Source of the DNA: Dromiciops gliroides
Lineage: Eukaryota; Chordata; Mammalia; Microbiotheria; Microbiotheriidae
Assembly (NCBI RefSeq): GCF_019393635.1
Contig: NC_057861.1
Span: forward strand, 656,545,724 to 656,609,723
Length of the DNA: 64,000 nucleotides
Direction: 5' to 3'
Shown here: one piece after another, positions 37,101 to 42,453 of the stretch
Layout: each line of letters begins with the position of its first letter
Numbering within the stretch: the first letter of the stretch is position 1
Program-made: the position numbers and the translations under genes
The notes under the pieces: generated by a model
The model's input: only the letters and a program-made list of their open reading frames with translations
What the model was told of the DNA's origin: nothing
Database searches by the model: none

Positions 37101-39754
37101 AGGTATAACATTTCCTCCACAGATATTAGACAATCCCATGAGAAGTGCCTAATCCATTAGTGAATAGTGCCTTAACTGGGAATGAGATCTAAATTTTAAT
37201 CCCAGGTTTATCAGAGCATTAATGCAGCTAGTCTAGACACTTACTAGCAGTGTGACCCTGGTCAAGTCACTTAACCTCAATTGCCTCACCAAAAAAAAAA
37301 AAAAAAAAGAGCTTTAGCTGCATAGTACAAGAAAGGCATTACTCTCAAGAGTACCTTAATAAAGTTATTGAATCAAGCATAGCACAGAGGAGAACCATTT
37401 TGAAATGAGAAAATTTAGATTTTTACCAGTCTGTCATCTAATAATTGTGAATTTGGACAAGTGATTTCCTTTCTATAGACTTCAATTTCTTTATCTAGCT
37501 CTAACAGGCTGGGACTGAATCATTTAGAGTATTTTAGAATAAGCATTCCAGAAAAACAAAACAAAAACAGAGAATCCAAATCTAATTAAGCCTATGGCTT
37601 TCTTCCATCAGCTGATCTACTCAAAAAGTGATAAAATAACAAAATGTTAGTATTGAAAGGGCCTTTAGAGATCAGGAGTCCAACTCCCTCATTTTATACG
37701 TAAAGGAAACTGAGGCTTTTAAAAGAAAATTAACCTATAAGGCTACAAGTTAACCCAGAAGCAAAGCCAGGGTTCCCCAAGTCTGGTTTTTTTTTTAATT
37801 TTTTTGTGGGGCAATGAGGGCTAAGTGACTTGCCCAGGGTCACACAGCTAGTGTGTCTGAGGCCAAGTGTCTGAGGCCAGGTTGAAACTCAGGTCTCCTG
37901 AATCCAAGGCCGGTGCTTTATCCAATTCACCACCTAGCTGCCCTCTAAGTCTGTTTTAATTCTATTTCTCAGACTTATGAAAGTTTGTGAGTCACTCCAT
38001 ATATGTGTGTATGTATACATGCATGCATGTGTGTGTGTGTGTGTACACACTCATATGATAATCACCAATTAAGATGCTATATCTCCAAAGGGAGACAAAA
38101 GGAAAGCTAAGGGAAAACTTTGAAAGGGAAGGTTCCATCCCACCTACATCTCTCTACCTTCAAAATCCTCTCAACCTTCTCTAGGAAGCAGAGCCCTATA
38201 ATGGAAAAAAAAATGTGTTGAGAATCAGAAGGGCTGGGCTTGAGCCAGAGGCTTTGACATTTACTCTTGAACGATTCACTTAACCAGTCTATATTCTACT
38301 TTCCTTATCACTGAATTGAAAATAATCCTTGTATAACCTACCTCACTGATTATGAAAGCCTTGTAAACTATAAAGTACTTTTTGTAAATTTTTTTTTGTG
38401 AGGCAGTTGGGGTTAAGTGACTTGCCCAGGGTCACACAGCTAGTAACTGTTAAGTGTCTGAGGCCAAATTTGAACTCAGGTACTCCTGACTCCAGGGCTG
38501 GTGCTCTATCCACTGCACCATCCAGCTGCCCCTTATAAAGTACTTTTAAAACATGAATTCTCCTAGTCTATTTTCTATCGGGCCTCATATTCATCTCCAA
38601 CATAAGAAAGATAAGTACATTATCTCTAAGGTCCCTTTCAGCTCTAACATTTTATATTTATAACAAAGTAATGTAGGTTGATTAAAATAGAAAACATCTT
38701 CCAGGAAAGCCCAGGTATGGAATCTTAATTAAGAGGTTGGACTCCATGGCCTCTGAAGTTCTTCCCAATTCTGACATTCTGGGACTTTGAAATTCCAGGT
38801 GGAACCTACAAATGAATTCCCTAACCTTACAGCTTCAGTCACCAATAATAATGACTGGCCTTTATATTATGTTTACAAAGCGTTTTGCAAAAATTATCCA
38901 ACTCCATCTTTACGACAACCATTTACATGTCAGACACAACTGTTACCTCATTTGATCCTCACAACAACTCTGGGAGGGAGGGTGTTGTTATTTTAAATTT
39001 TGTAGTTGAAAAAAGAAAAAAAAATTCTCTAACAGTTACTATGTGTCAAGCACTGTGCTTAACGCTTTACAAGTGGTGCATCATTTGATCCTAGCATTTT
39101 ACAACTGAGGAAATTAAGGCAAAGGTTAAGGGACTTGCACATGGCTACAGAGTCAGAGCTGGCACCAGAACGCTGGTGCTCCGACTGCAAAGCCAAAGCT
39201 TTTTTCCAGGCCCCAGCAAAAATGTCACCCGGGAATTGGAGGGGGGGGGCGGTAAAACTAGGAAGAGCCCCCATTACGGTGCAAAGAGCTCCTGGTCCTC
39301 CGGTGACAAGTGACGTTATGACTACATTATATTTGCAAAGTGCTTGGCGCTGCACCAGGCACATAGTAGGCGCTTTAAAATAAACTGCTGGGGGCGGCAG
39401 CTAGGTGGCGCAGTGGATAAGGCACCCGCTCGGAGTAACGAAGACCCGAGTCCAAATCCCCAGGGAAGTCTCTTAACCCCAATTGCCTCCAAAAGTAAAC
39501 AAATAAAATCCACTTCTTGTTCCCCTCCCTCTGGAGGCCTCAGTTTCCTTGTGCCCCAGTTGGCCGGAAACAGTTCAAAGCGCCCCCCTCCCCGTCCCCG
39601 CCGCTTACACGCCCAGCTTGGTGTGCGACGTGAGCTTCCTCCCCGCTTCGGCCGCAGCCTTCTCCGGCTCGAAGCCCAGCCCAGCAAGATTCTGCCACAG
39701 GTGGTCCTTCTTCCAGGCCGCGGGTCCGCCGACGGCGGCGGCGGCGGCGCTCAT
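2498..39754 (-). CDS. HAUS6: HAUS6, augmin complex subunit 6 (16 exons, 3' terminal exon not found)
   Basis: HAUS6 (FAM29A) is a subunit of the eight-protein augmin/HAUS complex. Augmin binds spindle microtubules and recruits gamma-tubulin ring complex through NEDD1, so that new microtubules branch from old ones; it acts at spindle and centrosomes. Sixteen exons, each with AG acceptor and GT donor and continuous phase, give about 921 codons against 955 in human. Visible landmarks are the N-terminal globular part (residues about 1-230, with CGSSFPQVIGSLFLSPGGPK), a coiled-coil middle (about 230-400, LLEKEREVVSSV, NLLTVIRLLNEALK), the conserved MSPLSFDPASEE (exon 11), and a long low-complexity C-terminal part with NPFLTRKQIPRTPENL and ERKSLSPLIKFSPEEQR. 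The start is the ATG at 39754, inside the CpG island and giving an N-terminus of the family's usual length. The recognition rests on similarity to human HAUS6 along nearly its whole length. Exon 16 ends in phase 1, so about 20 terminal residues and the stop lie elsewhere. Confidence 0.97.
3491..4196. other. HAUS6 intron 15, no clear repeat
   Basis: AT-rich unique sequence; nothing further seen. Confidence 0.5.
4197..4332 (-). CDS. HAUS6: HAUS6 exon 15
   Basis: Codes VAKAVVSDSPQLCEGRDTEL then GNLINSLFSNPFLTRKQIPR, TPENL. Human NPFLTRNQIPRTPENL is nearly identical. Acceptor TTCTTTTAG, donor A|GTAAGT, phase 1. Confidence 0.97.
5243..5396 (+). mobile_element. CORE-SINE
   Basis: Full length, target repeat AAGAAAAGGTGTCCAG. 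Confidence 0.93.
5480..6160 (+). mobile_element. L2 LINE fragment
   Basis: Contains CTCTCCAAGGTTACAAAATG and the preceding TTCTTAAGAGAATTCACTC, characteristic of the L2 region before the 3' end. Confidence 0.55.
6180..7035 (+). mobile_element. L2 LINE fragment, 5' half
   Basis: Begins ATGTGTCAGGCACTGTTAGG and contains AACCAATAAGGAGGCTACTT CAATAGTCTGAGC. The related 3' half resumes at 8390 after L1 insertions. Confidence 0.65.
7040..8375 (+). mobile_element. L1 3'-end fragments, tandem
   Basis: Two L1 3' pieces. The first has CTGCTGACAGAGCTGTGAAT, the second GGTGGCTAAGAATTGGAAAT and TTGTGCTATAGGAAATGA. A CORE-SINE is nested at 8027. Confidence 0.7.
8027..8204 (+). mobile_element. CORE-SINE nested in L1
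   Basis: Target repeat ACTAATATG. The tail is (AAATT)n-like. Confidence 0.9.
8390..8830 (+). mobile_element. L2 LINE fragment, 3' half
   Basis: Ends with AACTCCTAGCACAATGCCTA GAACATAGCAGGTG, the L2 3' end. Confidence 0.6.
8831..9735. other. HAUS6 intron 14, unique
   Basis: No repeat or gene recognised. Confidence 0.4.
9740..9870 (+). mobile_element. MIR fragment
   Basis: ACTACTATGTGCCAGGCACA and CTCATTTAATCCTTATAATA are MIR phrases. Confidence 0.65.
9965..10114 (-). mobile_element. CORE-SINE
   Basis: Target repeat about AACTGAAATT; the tail side carries extra T-rich sequence. Confidence 0.88.
10230..10400 (-). mobile_element. Old CORE-SINE/MIR fragment
   Basis: Reverse-complement B box region (CACATTTGAACTCAGGTC) with many changes. 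Confidence 0.5.
10800..10935 (-). mobile_element. MIR fragment
   Basis: CTAAGTGATTTACCCAAAGT CACA and CAAACCCAGGTCCTGATTCC. Confidence 0.6.
11250..11423 (-). CDS. HAUS6: HAUS6 exon 14
   Basis: 58 codons: DVKAKTLKDKEQSLSKNKKK... then TLDPFKKEIDHLAEE, matching human SDPFQKEQDHLVEE. Phase 0 at both ends, donor GAG|GTGAGG. It contains a run of ten A in the coding strand (11363-11372). Confidence 0.95.
11552..11696 (+). mobile_element. CORE-SINE
   Basis: Target repeat AACAAAGTCATG, 130 bp upstream of the HAUS6 exon 14 acceptor. Confidence 0.93.
12045..12110 (-). mobile_element. CORE-SINE fragment
   Basis: Only the 3' half remains (GCAATGAGGGTTAAGTGACA). Confidence 0.75.
12270..12640 (+). mobile_element. 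L1 3' fragment, diverged
   Basis: CATTCCCCAATGAATGGTCA and GCAGAGCTGTGAATTGTTAT correspond to L1 3' parts better preserved at 20380. Confidence 0.55.
12643..12816 (+). mobile_element. hAT-like MITE
   Basis: About 174 bp with terminal inverted repeats CTTCTTAAACT/AGTTTAAGAAG and the internal phrase GTGGGTTGTGACCC. No coding capacity. The left flank (GGCCTAA) and right flank (CCCTAAGG) partly match as a decayed target duplication. Confidence 0.6.
12903..13060 (+). mobile_element. CORE-SINE
   Basis: Target repeat AGAAAACATATAG/AGAAAACGTATAG. Confidence 0.93.
13270..13445 (+). repeat. Diverged relative of the 51.3-kb foldback element
   Basis: Shares AAGCTAATTGGC-GGTAGC, GGTGGTTCTA, AACTTCCAGATGC-GGCAA and the end CAGCAGGGGGTG...TTCTCACA with 51345-51520. 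The left inverted arm is not recognisable here. Confidence 0.6.
13550..14245. other. HAUS6 intron 13, unrecognised
   Basis: Contains an old processed-looking stretch at 13770-14180 without a frame; probably LINE remnants. Confidence 0.3.
14246..14330 (+). mobile_element. L1 3' terminus
   Basis: AAGTTGAGAACTATCTTTAC ATGTAATGG then an A-rich tail. Confidence 0.55.
14837..14903 (-). CDS. HAUS6: HAUS6 exon 13
   Basis: A 67-nt exon for (R)AAVLPVQSYTTSDSSSVTLV then EK; human has SSSDRNSVTVLEK. Acceptor TCCTTTAG, donor AAG|GTACCT. It is isolated by introns of 7.1 and 3.4 kb. Confidence 0.92.
15225..16015 (+). mobile_element. L2 LINE fragment
   Basis: Includes AGATCACCCATTCTCAGGGC and CTGTAATTC-type L2 phrases such as AAACTCATTATGTCCAAAAC. 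Confidence 0.6.
16069..16171 (+). repeat. Compound (GGTA)n(GATA)n microsatellite
   Basis: About 8 GGTA units followed by about 17 perfect GATA units. Flanked by an exact 11-bp inverted repeat (TCATGAATACA at 16045; TGTATTCATGA at 16177). Confidence 0.97.
16190..16660 (+). mobile_element. L2 LINE 3' region
   Basis: ACCTTCAGTGGGCAGCCACA, then TAGAGCATAAATTCCTTAAA GGCACAG. Continues the L2 left of the microsatellite. Confidence 0.6.
17150..17400 (+). mobile_element. MIR fragment
   Basis: TTTGTACAGTACTTTAAAGT and the degraded antisense core up to TCTAACCGCTAC. Confidence 0.5.
17401..19020. other. HAUS6 intron 12, mostly unrecognised
   Basis: No conserved frame on either strand. Possibly an old LINE or DNA transposon that I cannot name. 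Confidence 0.3.
19028..19285 (+). mobile_element. Long old CORE-SINE (THER1/MIR-like)
   Basis: Degraded head, then CTGCCTCAGTTTCTTCATCT and GTTGTTGTGAGGAT, and a 3' part ending in TATAAATGCTAACTAT. Confidence 0.65.
20123..21966 (+). mobile_element. 5'-truncated L1, two 3' ends in tandem
   Basis: Flanked by AGAAAATGTCCCCAAA at 20108 and 21968. The first copy runs from the end of ORF2 to about 21320. From about 21375 the 3' part repeats (ACTATTGTGCTATAAGAAAT), with a SINE inside. No intact ORF. Confidence 0.8.
21406..21570 (+). mobile_element. CORE-SINE nested in L1
   Basis: Target repeat AGAAATGATGAGCA is L1 sequence itself, so the SINE is younger. Confidence 0.93.
22018..22099 (-). CDS. HAUS6: HAUS6 exon 12
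   Basis: Codes (D)TSKKHTQESFHWNDDDSVRT then TDELVN, weakly similar to the human stretch ending LANSP. Acceptor TTCTTTTAG, donor AG|GTAGAG. It lies just left of the target duplication of a large L1 insertion in the same intron and 102 nt from an oppositely oriented SINE. Confidence 0.9.
22202..22336 (-). mobile_element. CORE-SINE
   Basis: Target repeat TCTCTTGAACTTTT; 102 bp upstream of HAUS6 exon 12. Confidence 0.93.
22704..22863 (+). mobile_element. CORE-SINE
   Basis: Target repeat about AAACCCTATATGAG/AAACCCCTATAATGAG. Confidence 0.92.
23209..23311 (-). CDS. HAUS6: HAUS6 exon 11
   Basis: Codes ALDLLPAMSPLSFDPASEED then YESSIFFRYPLSLP. MSPLSFDPASEE is identical to human. The donor G|GTTTGT departs from the usual GTAAGT; the frame and the next exon confirm it. 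Confidence 0.96.
23589..23737 (+). mobile_element. CORE-SINE
   Basis: Target repeat AAAATCTATATCTCAG with one change. Confidence 0.93.
24012..24138 (-). CDS. HAUS6: HAUS6 exon 10
   Basis: Codes (R)NKVKQEAIFIKQSNTEKQKE, then WNKKWEEFLNQAPFSLIKEETP; human has EWHKKWKEFLGLSPFSLIK. Acceptor GTTATAG, donor CCA|GTAAGT, phase 0. Confidence 0.96.
24490..24634 (+). mobile_element. CORE-SINE
   Basis: Full length with a small deletion in the head; no clear target repeat. A G-rich run follows at 24655-24690. Confidence 0.9.
24979..25175 (+). mobile_element. hAT-like MITE, TTCTTAACC type
   Basis: Begins GGGGTTCTTAACCCTTTTCT, contains CCTTTGGCAGTCTAATAAAA and ends near CAGACCCCAGGTTA. Resembles old mammalian hAT elements. 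It lies about 120 bp left of HAUS6 exon 9. Confidence 0.55.
25296..25489 (-). CDS. HAUS6: HAUS6 exon 9
   Basis: Starts LFIGNLYEAGKLNLLTVIRL and runs to HVKQM(R). Human has IGNVYEAGKLNLLTVIQLLNE. Donor AG|GTATGC, phase 2. About 64 residues of coiled coil. Confidence 0.97.
25862..26009 (-). mobile_element. CORE-SINE
   Basis: Target repeat AAATATAATCT. Confidence 0.93.
26480..26653 (-). CDS. HAUS6: HAUS6 exon 8
   Basis: 58 codons beginning VRLMWASVMETLTLLEKER, then EVVSSV and VPRLLLDRIEKQMYH. Human reads VRSLWASVNETLMFLEKEREVVSSV. Donor CAC|GTAAGT, phase 0. The long helical part fits the augmin coiled coil. Confidence 0.97.
27285..27333 (-). CDS. HAUS6: HAUS6 exon 7
   Basis: A 49-nt exon for (K)KNQNEEQRNISEKVQK, equivalent to human NMEEKIQK. 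Acceptor AACTAG, donor AAG|GTAAGA, phase 0. Only 127 nt of intron separate it from exon 6. Confidence 0.93.
27461..27523 (-). CDS. HAUS6: HAUS6 exon 6
   Basis: A short 63-nt exon for (Q)SLIKQIRDLNSQYIELQKLQ, a heptad-like stretch that begins the coiled coil. Acceptor CTTGCAG, donor AA|GTAAGT. Entry and exit are both phase 2. Confidence 0.93.
27715..27910 (-). mobile_element. MIR-like SINE
   Basis: AAGGAAACTAAGGCTCAGAAAG and ACATGATCACACAGGTAATA, diverged. Confidence 0.5.
28158..28305 (-). CDS. HAUS6: HAUS6 exon 5
   Basis: Residues about 152-200: SSNKSFVESFNIKFQDPRKS...CHIGRTWFLQVLQKEDSLIRQ then YQENSQ. Human has FVETFNIKPQDLHKCIARCHFARSRFLQILQ at this place. Donor CA|GTAAGT, phase 2. Confidence 0.96.
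28823..28999 (+). mobile_element. CORE-SINE
   Basis: Flanked by ATATGACATTGT at 28810 and 29002. The tail is long and A/T-rich. Confidence 0.92.
29014..30035 (+). mobile_element. SINE-L1 chimera
   Basis: A CORE-SINE (29014-29161) runs directly into an L1 3' piece (29163-30035, TATCAAATTGGCTAATATGA ... A tail). The pair is bounded by ATATGACATTGT on the left and ATATGATATTGT at 30040 on the right, with no repeat between SINE and L1. Confidence 0.7.
30518..30659 (-). mobile_element. CORE-SINE
   Basis: Target repeat AAGTTACTGATTTT; next to a G run. Confidence 0.93.
30992..31146 (+). mobile_element. CORE-SINE
   Basis: Target repeat AAGCAATGTGG/AAGTAATGTGG; poly(A) tail of about 25. Confidence 0.93.
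31150..31330 (+). mobile_element. MIR-like old SINE
   Basis: CCTGGGTTCAAATCTCATCT and CAGTTTCCTCAACTATAAAA TGGG. Confidence 0.6.
31590..31925 (+). mobile_element. L2 LINE fragment
   Basis: Starts CATTTATTAGGAACCTACCA TGTGCCAGGC, then L2-like text to TCCAAAATTAAACTTATCAT. Confidence 0.5.
31932..32075 (-). mobile_element. CORE-SINE
   Basis: Target repeat CCTCTTCTCCATTCT; 172 bp from HAUS6 exon 4. Confidence 0.94.
32248..32380 (-). CDS. HAUS6: HAUS6 exon 4
   Basis: Residues 108-151: DECGSSFPQVIGSLFLSPG...LMYTFARFVAVQYIKTNSE. This is one of the best conserved segments of the family N-terminal domain. Acceptor TTTCTCAG, donor A|GTAAGT (phase 1). An inverted pair of SINEs flanks it within about 170 nt on each side. 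Confidence 0.97.
32536..32685 (+). mobile_element. CORE-SINE
   Basis: Target repeat AAAAAATACTGGAAG; 155 bp on the other side of exon 4. Confidence 0.93.
32812..33075 (+). mobile_element. Long old CORE-SINE (THER1/MIR-like)
   Basis: GTGGTACAGTAGATAGAATG head and CTGACGCATAGTTGTTGCTA 3' part. Confidence 0.6.
33581..33748 (+). mobile_element. CORE-SINE
   Basis: Target repeat TACAAATCCAAG; 108 bp downstream of the exon 3 donor. Confidence 0.93.
33856..33934 (-). CDS. HAUS6: HAUS6 exon 3
   Basis: Residues about 81-107: (R)FCWPPIDRKADAEFRKQCC then EWLKRIS, matching the human CWPPFDQKSDTEFRKHCCEW block. Donor TCT|GTGAGT, phase 0. The exon sits between SINEs of opposite orientation (33581, plus; 34485, minus). 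Confidence 0.96.
34275..34440 (+). repeat. Marsupial interspersed repeat, copy 1
   Basis: GGGGCCACTAAACC then ATTAAATATTTCCCAATTAC. Shared with 48950 and 55445. The SINE at 34485 is inserted near its right end. Confidence 0.6.
34469..34618 (-). mobile_element. CORE-SINE
   Basis: Target repeat CATTTAGCATTTT; G12 run at the tail side. Confidence 0.93.
34795..34944 (+). mobile_element. CORE-SINE
   Basis: Small deletion before the core; target repeat about AAAAAATATTACT. Confidence 0.9.
35110..35290 (+). mobile_element. MIR-like SINE
   Basis: GAATTCAAGTTCTAGCTCTG ACACTTAC and CATCTGTAAAATGAGGATAA. Confidence 0.65.
35295..35525 (-). mobile_element. Long CORE-SINE, old
   Basis: GTGATTTGCCATTTCTTCTC then the reverse core and head (GTGCTCTATCCACTGTGACA). 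Confidence 0.7.
35924..36072 (+). mobile_element. CORE-SINE
   Basis: Target repeat ATTACCATTCCA. Confidence 0.93.
36685..36780 (-). CDS. HAUS6: HAUS6 exon 2
   Basis: Residues about 49-80: (V)SMFDKPNSDAFHIVAYFLFT...AKEVF. The acceptor is ...CAATTAG and the donor AG|GTGAGC. It enters in phase 2 from exon 1 and leaves in phase 2. It corresponds to human NMFDKLNRDAFHIISYFLF. Confidence 0.96.
36943..37094 (+). mobile_element. CORE-SINE
   Basis: Target repeat about AAAAGAAACAATGTA; 163 bp upstream of exon 2. Confidence 0.92.
37228..37308 (+). mobile_element. CORE-SINE, 5' truncated
   Basis: Only the core and A tail (ACACTTACTAGCAGTGTGAC onward). Confidence 0.8.
37804..37944 (-). mobile_element. 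CORE-SINE
   Basis: Small internal duplication (GTGTCTGAGGCCA twice); target repeat AAGTCTGGTTTT. Confidence 0.9.
38195..38390 (+). mobile_element. Old CORE-SINE/MIR
   Basis: GAGAATCAGAAGGGCTGGGC TTGAGCC and a 3' part GAAAGCCTTGTAAACTATAA. Confidence 0.5.
38389..38532 (-). mobile_element. CORE-SINE
   Basis: Target repeat TATAAAGTACTTT. Confidence 0.93.
38850..39180 (+). mobile_element. MIR fragments, two
   Basis: ACTGTTACCTCATTTGATCC TCACAACAAC and GTGCTTAACGCTTTACAAGT. Confidence 0.6.
39391..39494 (+). mobile_element. CORE-SINE with internal deletion, beside HAUS6 exon 1
   Basis: Head and CCCCAATTGCCTC tail remain; the core is lost. It lies 115 bp downstream of the exon 1 donor, inside intron 1. 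Confidence 0.85.
39609..39754 (-). CDS. HAUS6: HAUS6 exon 1 (coding part)
   Basis: Codes residues 1-48 plus two bases. After MS there is a run of five alanines from GC-rich codons, then WKKDHLWQNLAGLGFEPEK, matching the human KEHLW...LGFEPG block, and HTKLG at the end. The donor reads GT|GTAAGC (phase 2). A longer frame opens upstream but that part is unlike the family, so the ATG at 39754 is preferred. Confidence 0.95.
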
Positions 39755-40081
39755 GGTTCGCAGCGGCCTCCAGGCCGTGGCCCGGCGCACACGGGAGGCC
39801 CGAGGCCGAAGGCAGCCGGCTCCAGGGAGCTGAGAAAGAGAGAGAGCCCGGGAAAAGACAACGACAAAAGACCAAGTCCTGAGAAGCGTCTTCCTCCGCC
39901 GCTCCTCTACATGCCGCCACTTCTCCCCCGGCGGCTGCAGAGGCGACTGCTCAGCCGCCCCCACCCATCCCGGGTCACAAGGGAGCAGCATTTTCTTATC
40001 CCCTGAAAAACCGCCCAAAGCTGTCGGGTTCAACAGAACCGCCAACTGCAACGTCTCCCCCCGCCCCCTGAGAATGGCGTC

Positions 40082-40093
40082 ACTTCCGGAAGT
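40082..40093. promoter_or_regulatory. Palindromic ETS-factor site
   Basis: ACTTCCGGAAGT is a perfect 12-bp palindrome holding the CCGGAAGT core on both strands, as bound by GABP/ELK-type factors in housekeeping promoters. Confidence 0.75.
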
Positions 40094-40105
40094 ACGACCC
40101 GATGT

Positions 40106-40111
40106 GATTGG
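40106..40111 (-). promoter_or_regulatory. CCAAT box of HAUS6 promoter
   Basis: GATTGG reads CCAATC on the HAUS6 strand, 13 bp upstream of the ETS palindrome, as expected for an NF-Y site. Confidence 0.65.
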
Positions 40112-40180
40112 CCTAGGCCGCCTGCCGCGATAAGGCGCGCGCTTTAATCCGAGCCTTTAACTATTGCTCCTCTCCAGGAA

Positions 40181-40205
40181 ACTACGAACCCCACAGTGCT
40201 TTGCG
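40181..40205 (+). promoter_or_regulatory. ZNF143/STAF-like site
   Basis: The block begins ACTACGAACCCCACAGTGCT and ends TTGCG. It follows the ACTACAATTCCCA-x-ATGC-x-TTGCG pattern of ZNF143 sites with a few changes. Confidence 0.55.
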
Positions 40206-40394
40206 CGGAGGGGAAGGGAGAGGTAAATTGAGGGGTGGCCATATATGGTAGTAGGACGCGGCTCTGAAGAGGTATTTCTTTTTTGCGGAAAGAAAGGGAT
40301 ACCCGGTTAGAAAGGGAGCTGAATAAATTACCAAATGCGCTGGGACAGTAGCAGATTAAAAAGAGCTAGAACTGGACCGGCTCTTGAGAGATCT

Positions 40395-40660
40395 TCTAGG
40401 AAAATACTATCCACCTCCAAAGAGAGAACTGATTAACTCAGTCCAAATAGAAGTGTAATTTTTTCATTTATTTTCTTTTTTCTTTTCTTTTCTTTTTTTT
40501 TTTTTGCAACACGGCTAATATGGAAATTTGTTTTGCATGACGTCGCATGTATAACATCATATTGCTTGCCTTCTCTGTGGGGAGGGGAGGGGCAGGTGGG
40601 AGGGAAAGAATTTGGAATTCAAATTTTTTTTTAATTCAAGGTAAAAATAAGTGATAAATT
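40395..40660 (+). mobile_element. L1 3'-UTR fragment
   Basis: CTATCCACCTCCAAAGAGAG, CTAATATGGAAATTTGTTTT and a G-rich run before AATTTGGAATTCAAA. Confidence 0.7.
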
Positions 40661-40889
40661 TTTTAAAAGAGAAATTCTCTAGTCTCACACTTTTTTTTTT
40701 ACAGATAAGGCAAGTTAGGTACAGAAAGAAAATTAATCGGTCCAGTGCTACTCATCTAGTAAAGAGGAGAATAGGTGAGGCAAATATTTTTCCCCCAAGT
40801 ATTCAGATGAATAGACTAAGACCCAGAGTGGTGATGTGGACTTGCCCAAGGTCACATAACTAATAATGGGCAGAGATGTATCTGAATTA

Positions 40890-41870
40890 AAAATTGATGA
40901 AATGACCATCATTTGGGGAATGGCTGAATAGGTTGTGGTATATGGTTATGAAAGAGTATTATTGCGCTATCAGAAATGATGAGGTGGTGGTTTCAGAAAA
41001 AAACATGGCAACACCTGTATGAATTGATGCCCAGTACCTGCAATGTTGTGATAATGATGAGCAACTGTGAAAGACTTGGCTTCTCTAATTAATACAATAA
41101 GCCAAGACAATTCCAAAGGATTTATGATTTTAAAATGCTATCCACCTCCAGAGAGGGAACTGATGAGCTCTGAGTGTAAATTAAAGTATAATTTTCTCAC
41201 CTTTTTTACCCCACAATATGGCTAATATGGAAATTGTTTTGTATGATTTCACATGTATAATTGATATTGTTATCACATTTGATATACACATTTACTGAGA
41301 AGTGACTGATTCCCCACCCAGTCACCCTACCCAGGCAGGTGAATTGCTTGGGCCTAACCAATCTTTGTCAATTTCAAACTCCTGATGGATTTATGGACCT
41401 TCCCCCAAGAAAAATGATCCCCCATCTCCTTACTTCCTGGACTTTGTTATTATGTAAAAGGTCCAGTTACATTTAAGTAGGTATTTAAACTCTATTTAGA
41501 GTTAAGTAGCATCTACACTTAACTCTGGAGCAATTCTTTACTTTCTTTTGTTAAAGGTTCTTTTATATTGGTAGTTTCTGTACTGGAGCAGTCTTTTGGT
41601 TCCCTTTGTTCTGTTACCCCATAAAAACCCTGTCCTCCCATCATTGGATATTCCTAGCTTCTGGCTTTTCGATACCACAAGCTTTAGTTCCTCTGCTCTG
41701 ATTAAAGACCTCATTTCTTCTATATTGTTTCCTTAATTTACTGGTTAACAATATCATATTGTTTGCTTCCTCCATGAGTGGAATAGGGGTAGGAGGGAGG
41801 GAATCTGAAACTCAAAATTTTAAAAGAATGTTAGAAATAAGTAATATTTTTTAAAGAGTTATAAATATAA
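40890..41870 (+). mobile_element. L1 3' end, split by solo LTR 1
   Basis: ATCATTTGGGGAATGGCTGA ... CACATGTATAATTGATAT on the left; ATATCATATTGTTTGCTTCC ... on the right of the LTR. Confidence 0.75.
41268..41750 (+). mobile_element. Solo LTR 1 of an endogenous retrovirus
   Basis: 483 bp beginning TGTTATCACA and ending CTGGTTAACA (inverted TGTTA/TAACA ends), flanked by the direct repeat ATAT at 41264-41267 and 41751-41754. ATAAAA at 41621 and ATTAAA at 41701 are the promoter and poly(A) elements in plus orientation. Removing it joins two halves of an L1 3' end. No internal viral genes are present. The 4-bp duplication suits a gammaretrovirus-like (ERV1) origin. Confidence 0.85.
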
Positions 41871-41891
41871 GATCAACAAAACTAACAGAAC

Positions 41892-42453
41892 TGTTATGGA
41901 CCTGGTTACCTCATTTGAATGGCTCTGGGTACCCCAGAAGTTCTCTGGTGTACATCAAAGAACCTTCTCCTCGAGAAACTAAACCAAAGGATAGACACAC
42001 CTAAAGAGATAAGTGGCTCGGGATCTGGACTGAGCTAGCTCCGGGACCATCACCCTTCATTCCAGTCTTCCCCACCCCTGAGGAAATAAGATTAGGTGTG
42101 GCTGCTGCCTTTGTGGCATGAGGAGGAGAGAGATGGCTTGAGAGATCTGGAACCACCCCTCACTCAATTCCCCCAGCCACCACCAGTGGGGGCTGGCCCT
42201 CCCCAATAAGGGAACTTTCCACAGTCAGATGATCACCCCCATCAGTCCTCTATAAAAGTATCTGCAATGCTCTGTGCCATGCCTTCTCCCCATGAGAAGA
42301 AGTCCAAGGATTTCTCTCTTGGTTTCCTTTCCCTAGCCCCTAAATAAACTATTATTTTATTCTAATTGGATTTGTGTGCAAGAGAGTGTAATTCTTTAAA
42401 GAGGACTCCCTAAGGACCCCTACCCCAAACCCCCACCTATTTCCCCCTTAACA
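41892..42453 (+). mobile_element. Solo LTR 2, different family
   Basis: 562 bp beginning TGTTATGGACC and ending CCCCCTTAACA, flanked by GAAC at 41888-41891 and 42454-42457. It has TATAAAA at 42251, AATAAA at 42343 and a GC-rich U3. It is not alignable by eye with solo LTR 1 outside the termini. No viral coding sequence. Confidence 0.85.

Larger units (their letters stand above)
39540..40215 (-). promoter_or_regulatory. HAUS6: HAUS6 CpG-island promoter and 5'UTR
   Basis: The only strongly GC- and CpG-rich block of the window covers exon 1 and the 450 bp before it. It has no TATA box. An ETS palindrome, an inverted CCAAT box, a CRE/YY1-like TGACGCCATT (minus strand, about 40075) and a ZNF143-like site form a typical housekeeping promoter. 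The transcription start is not fixed by sequence; about 40000-40075 is likely. Confidence 0.85.

Noticed and set aside
2498..39754. SCARNA8 (U92), known in a human HAUS6 intron
   Set aside because: I could not locate an H/ACA hairpin pair with confidence by reading; a covariance-model search of the introns would decide.
39344..40006. 220-codon plus-strand frame across the HAUS6 CpG island
   Set aside because: GC-rich DNA has few stops; the frame is antisense to HAUS6 exon 1 and begins in a SINE.
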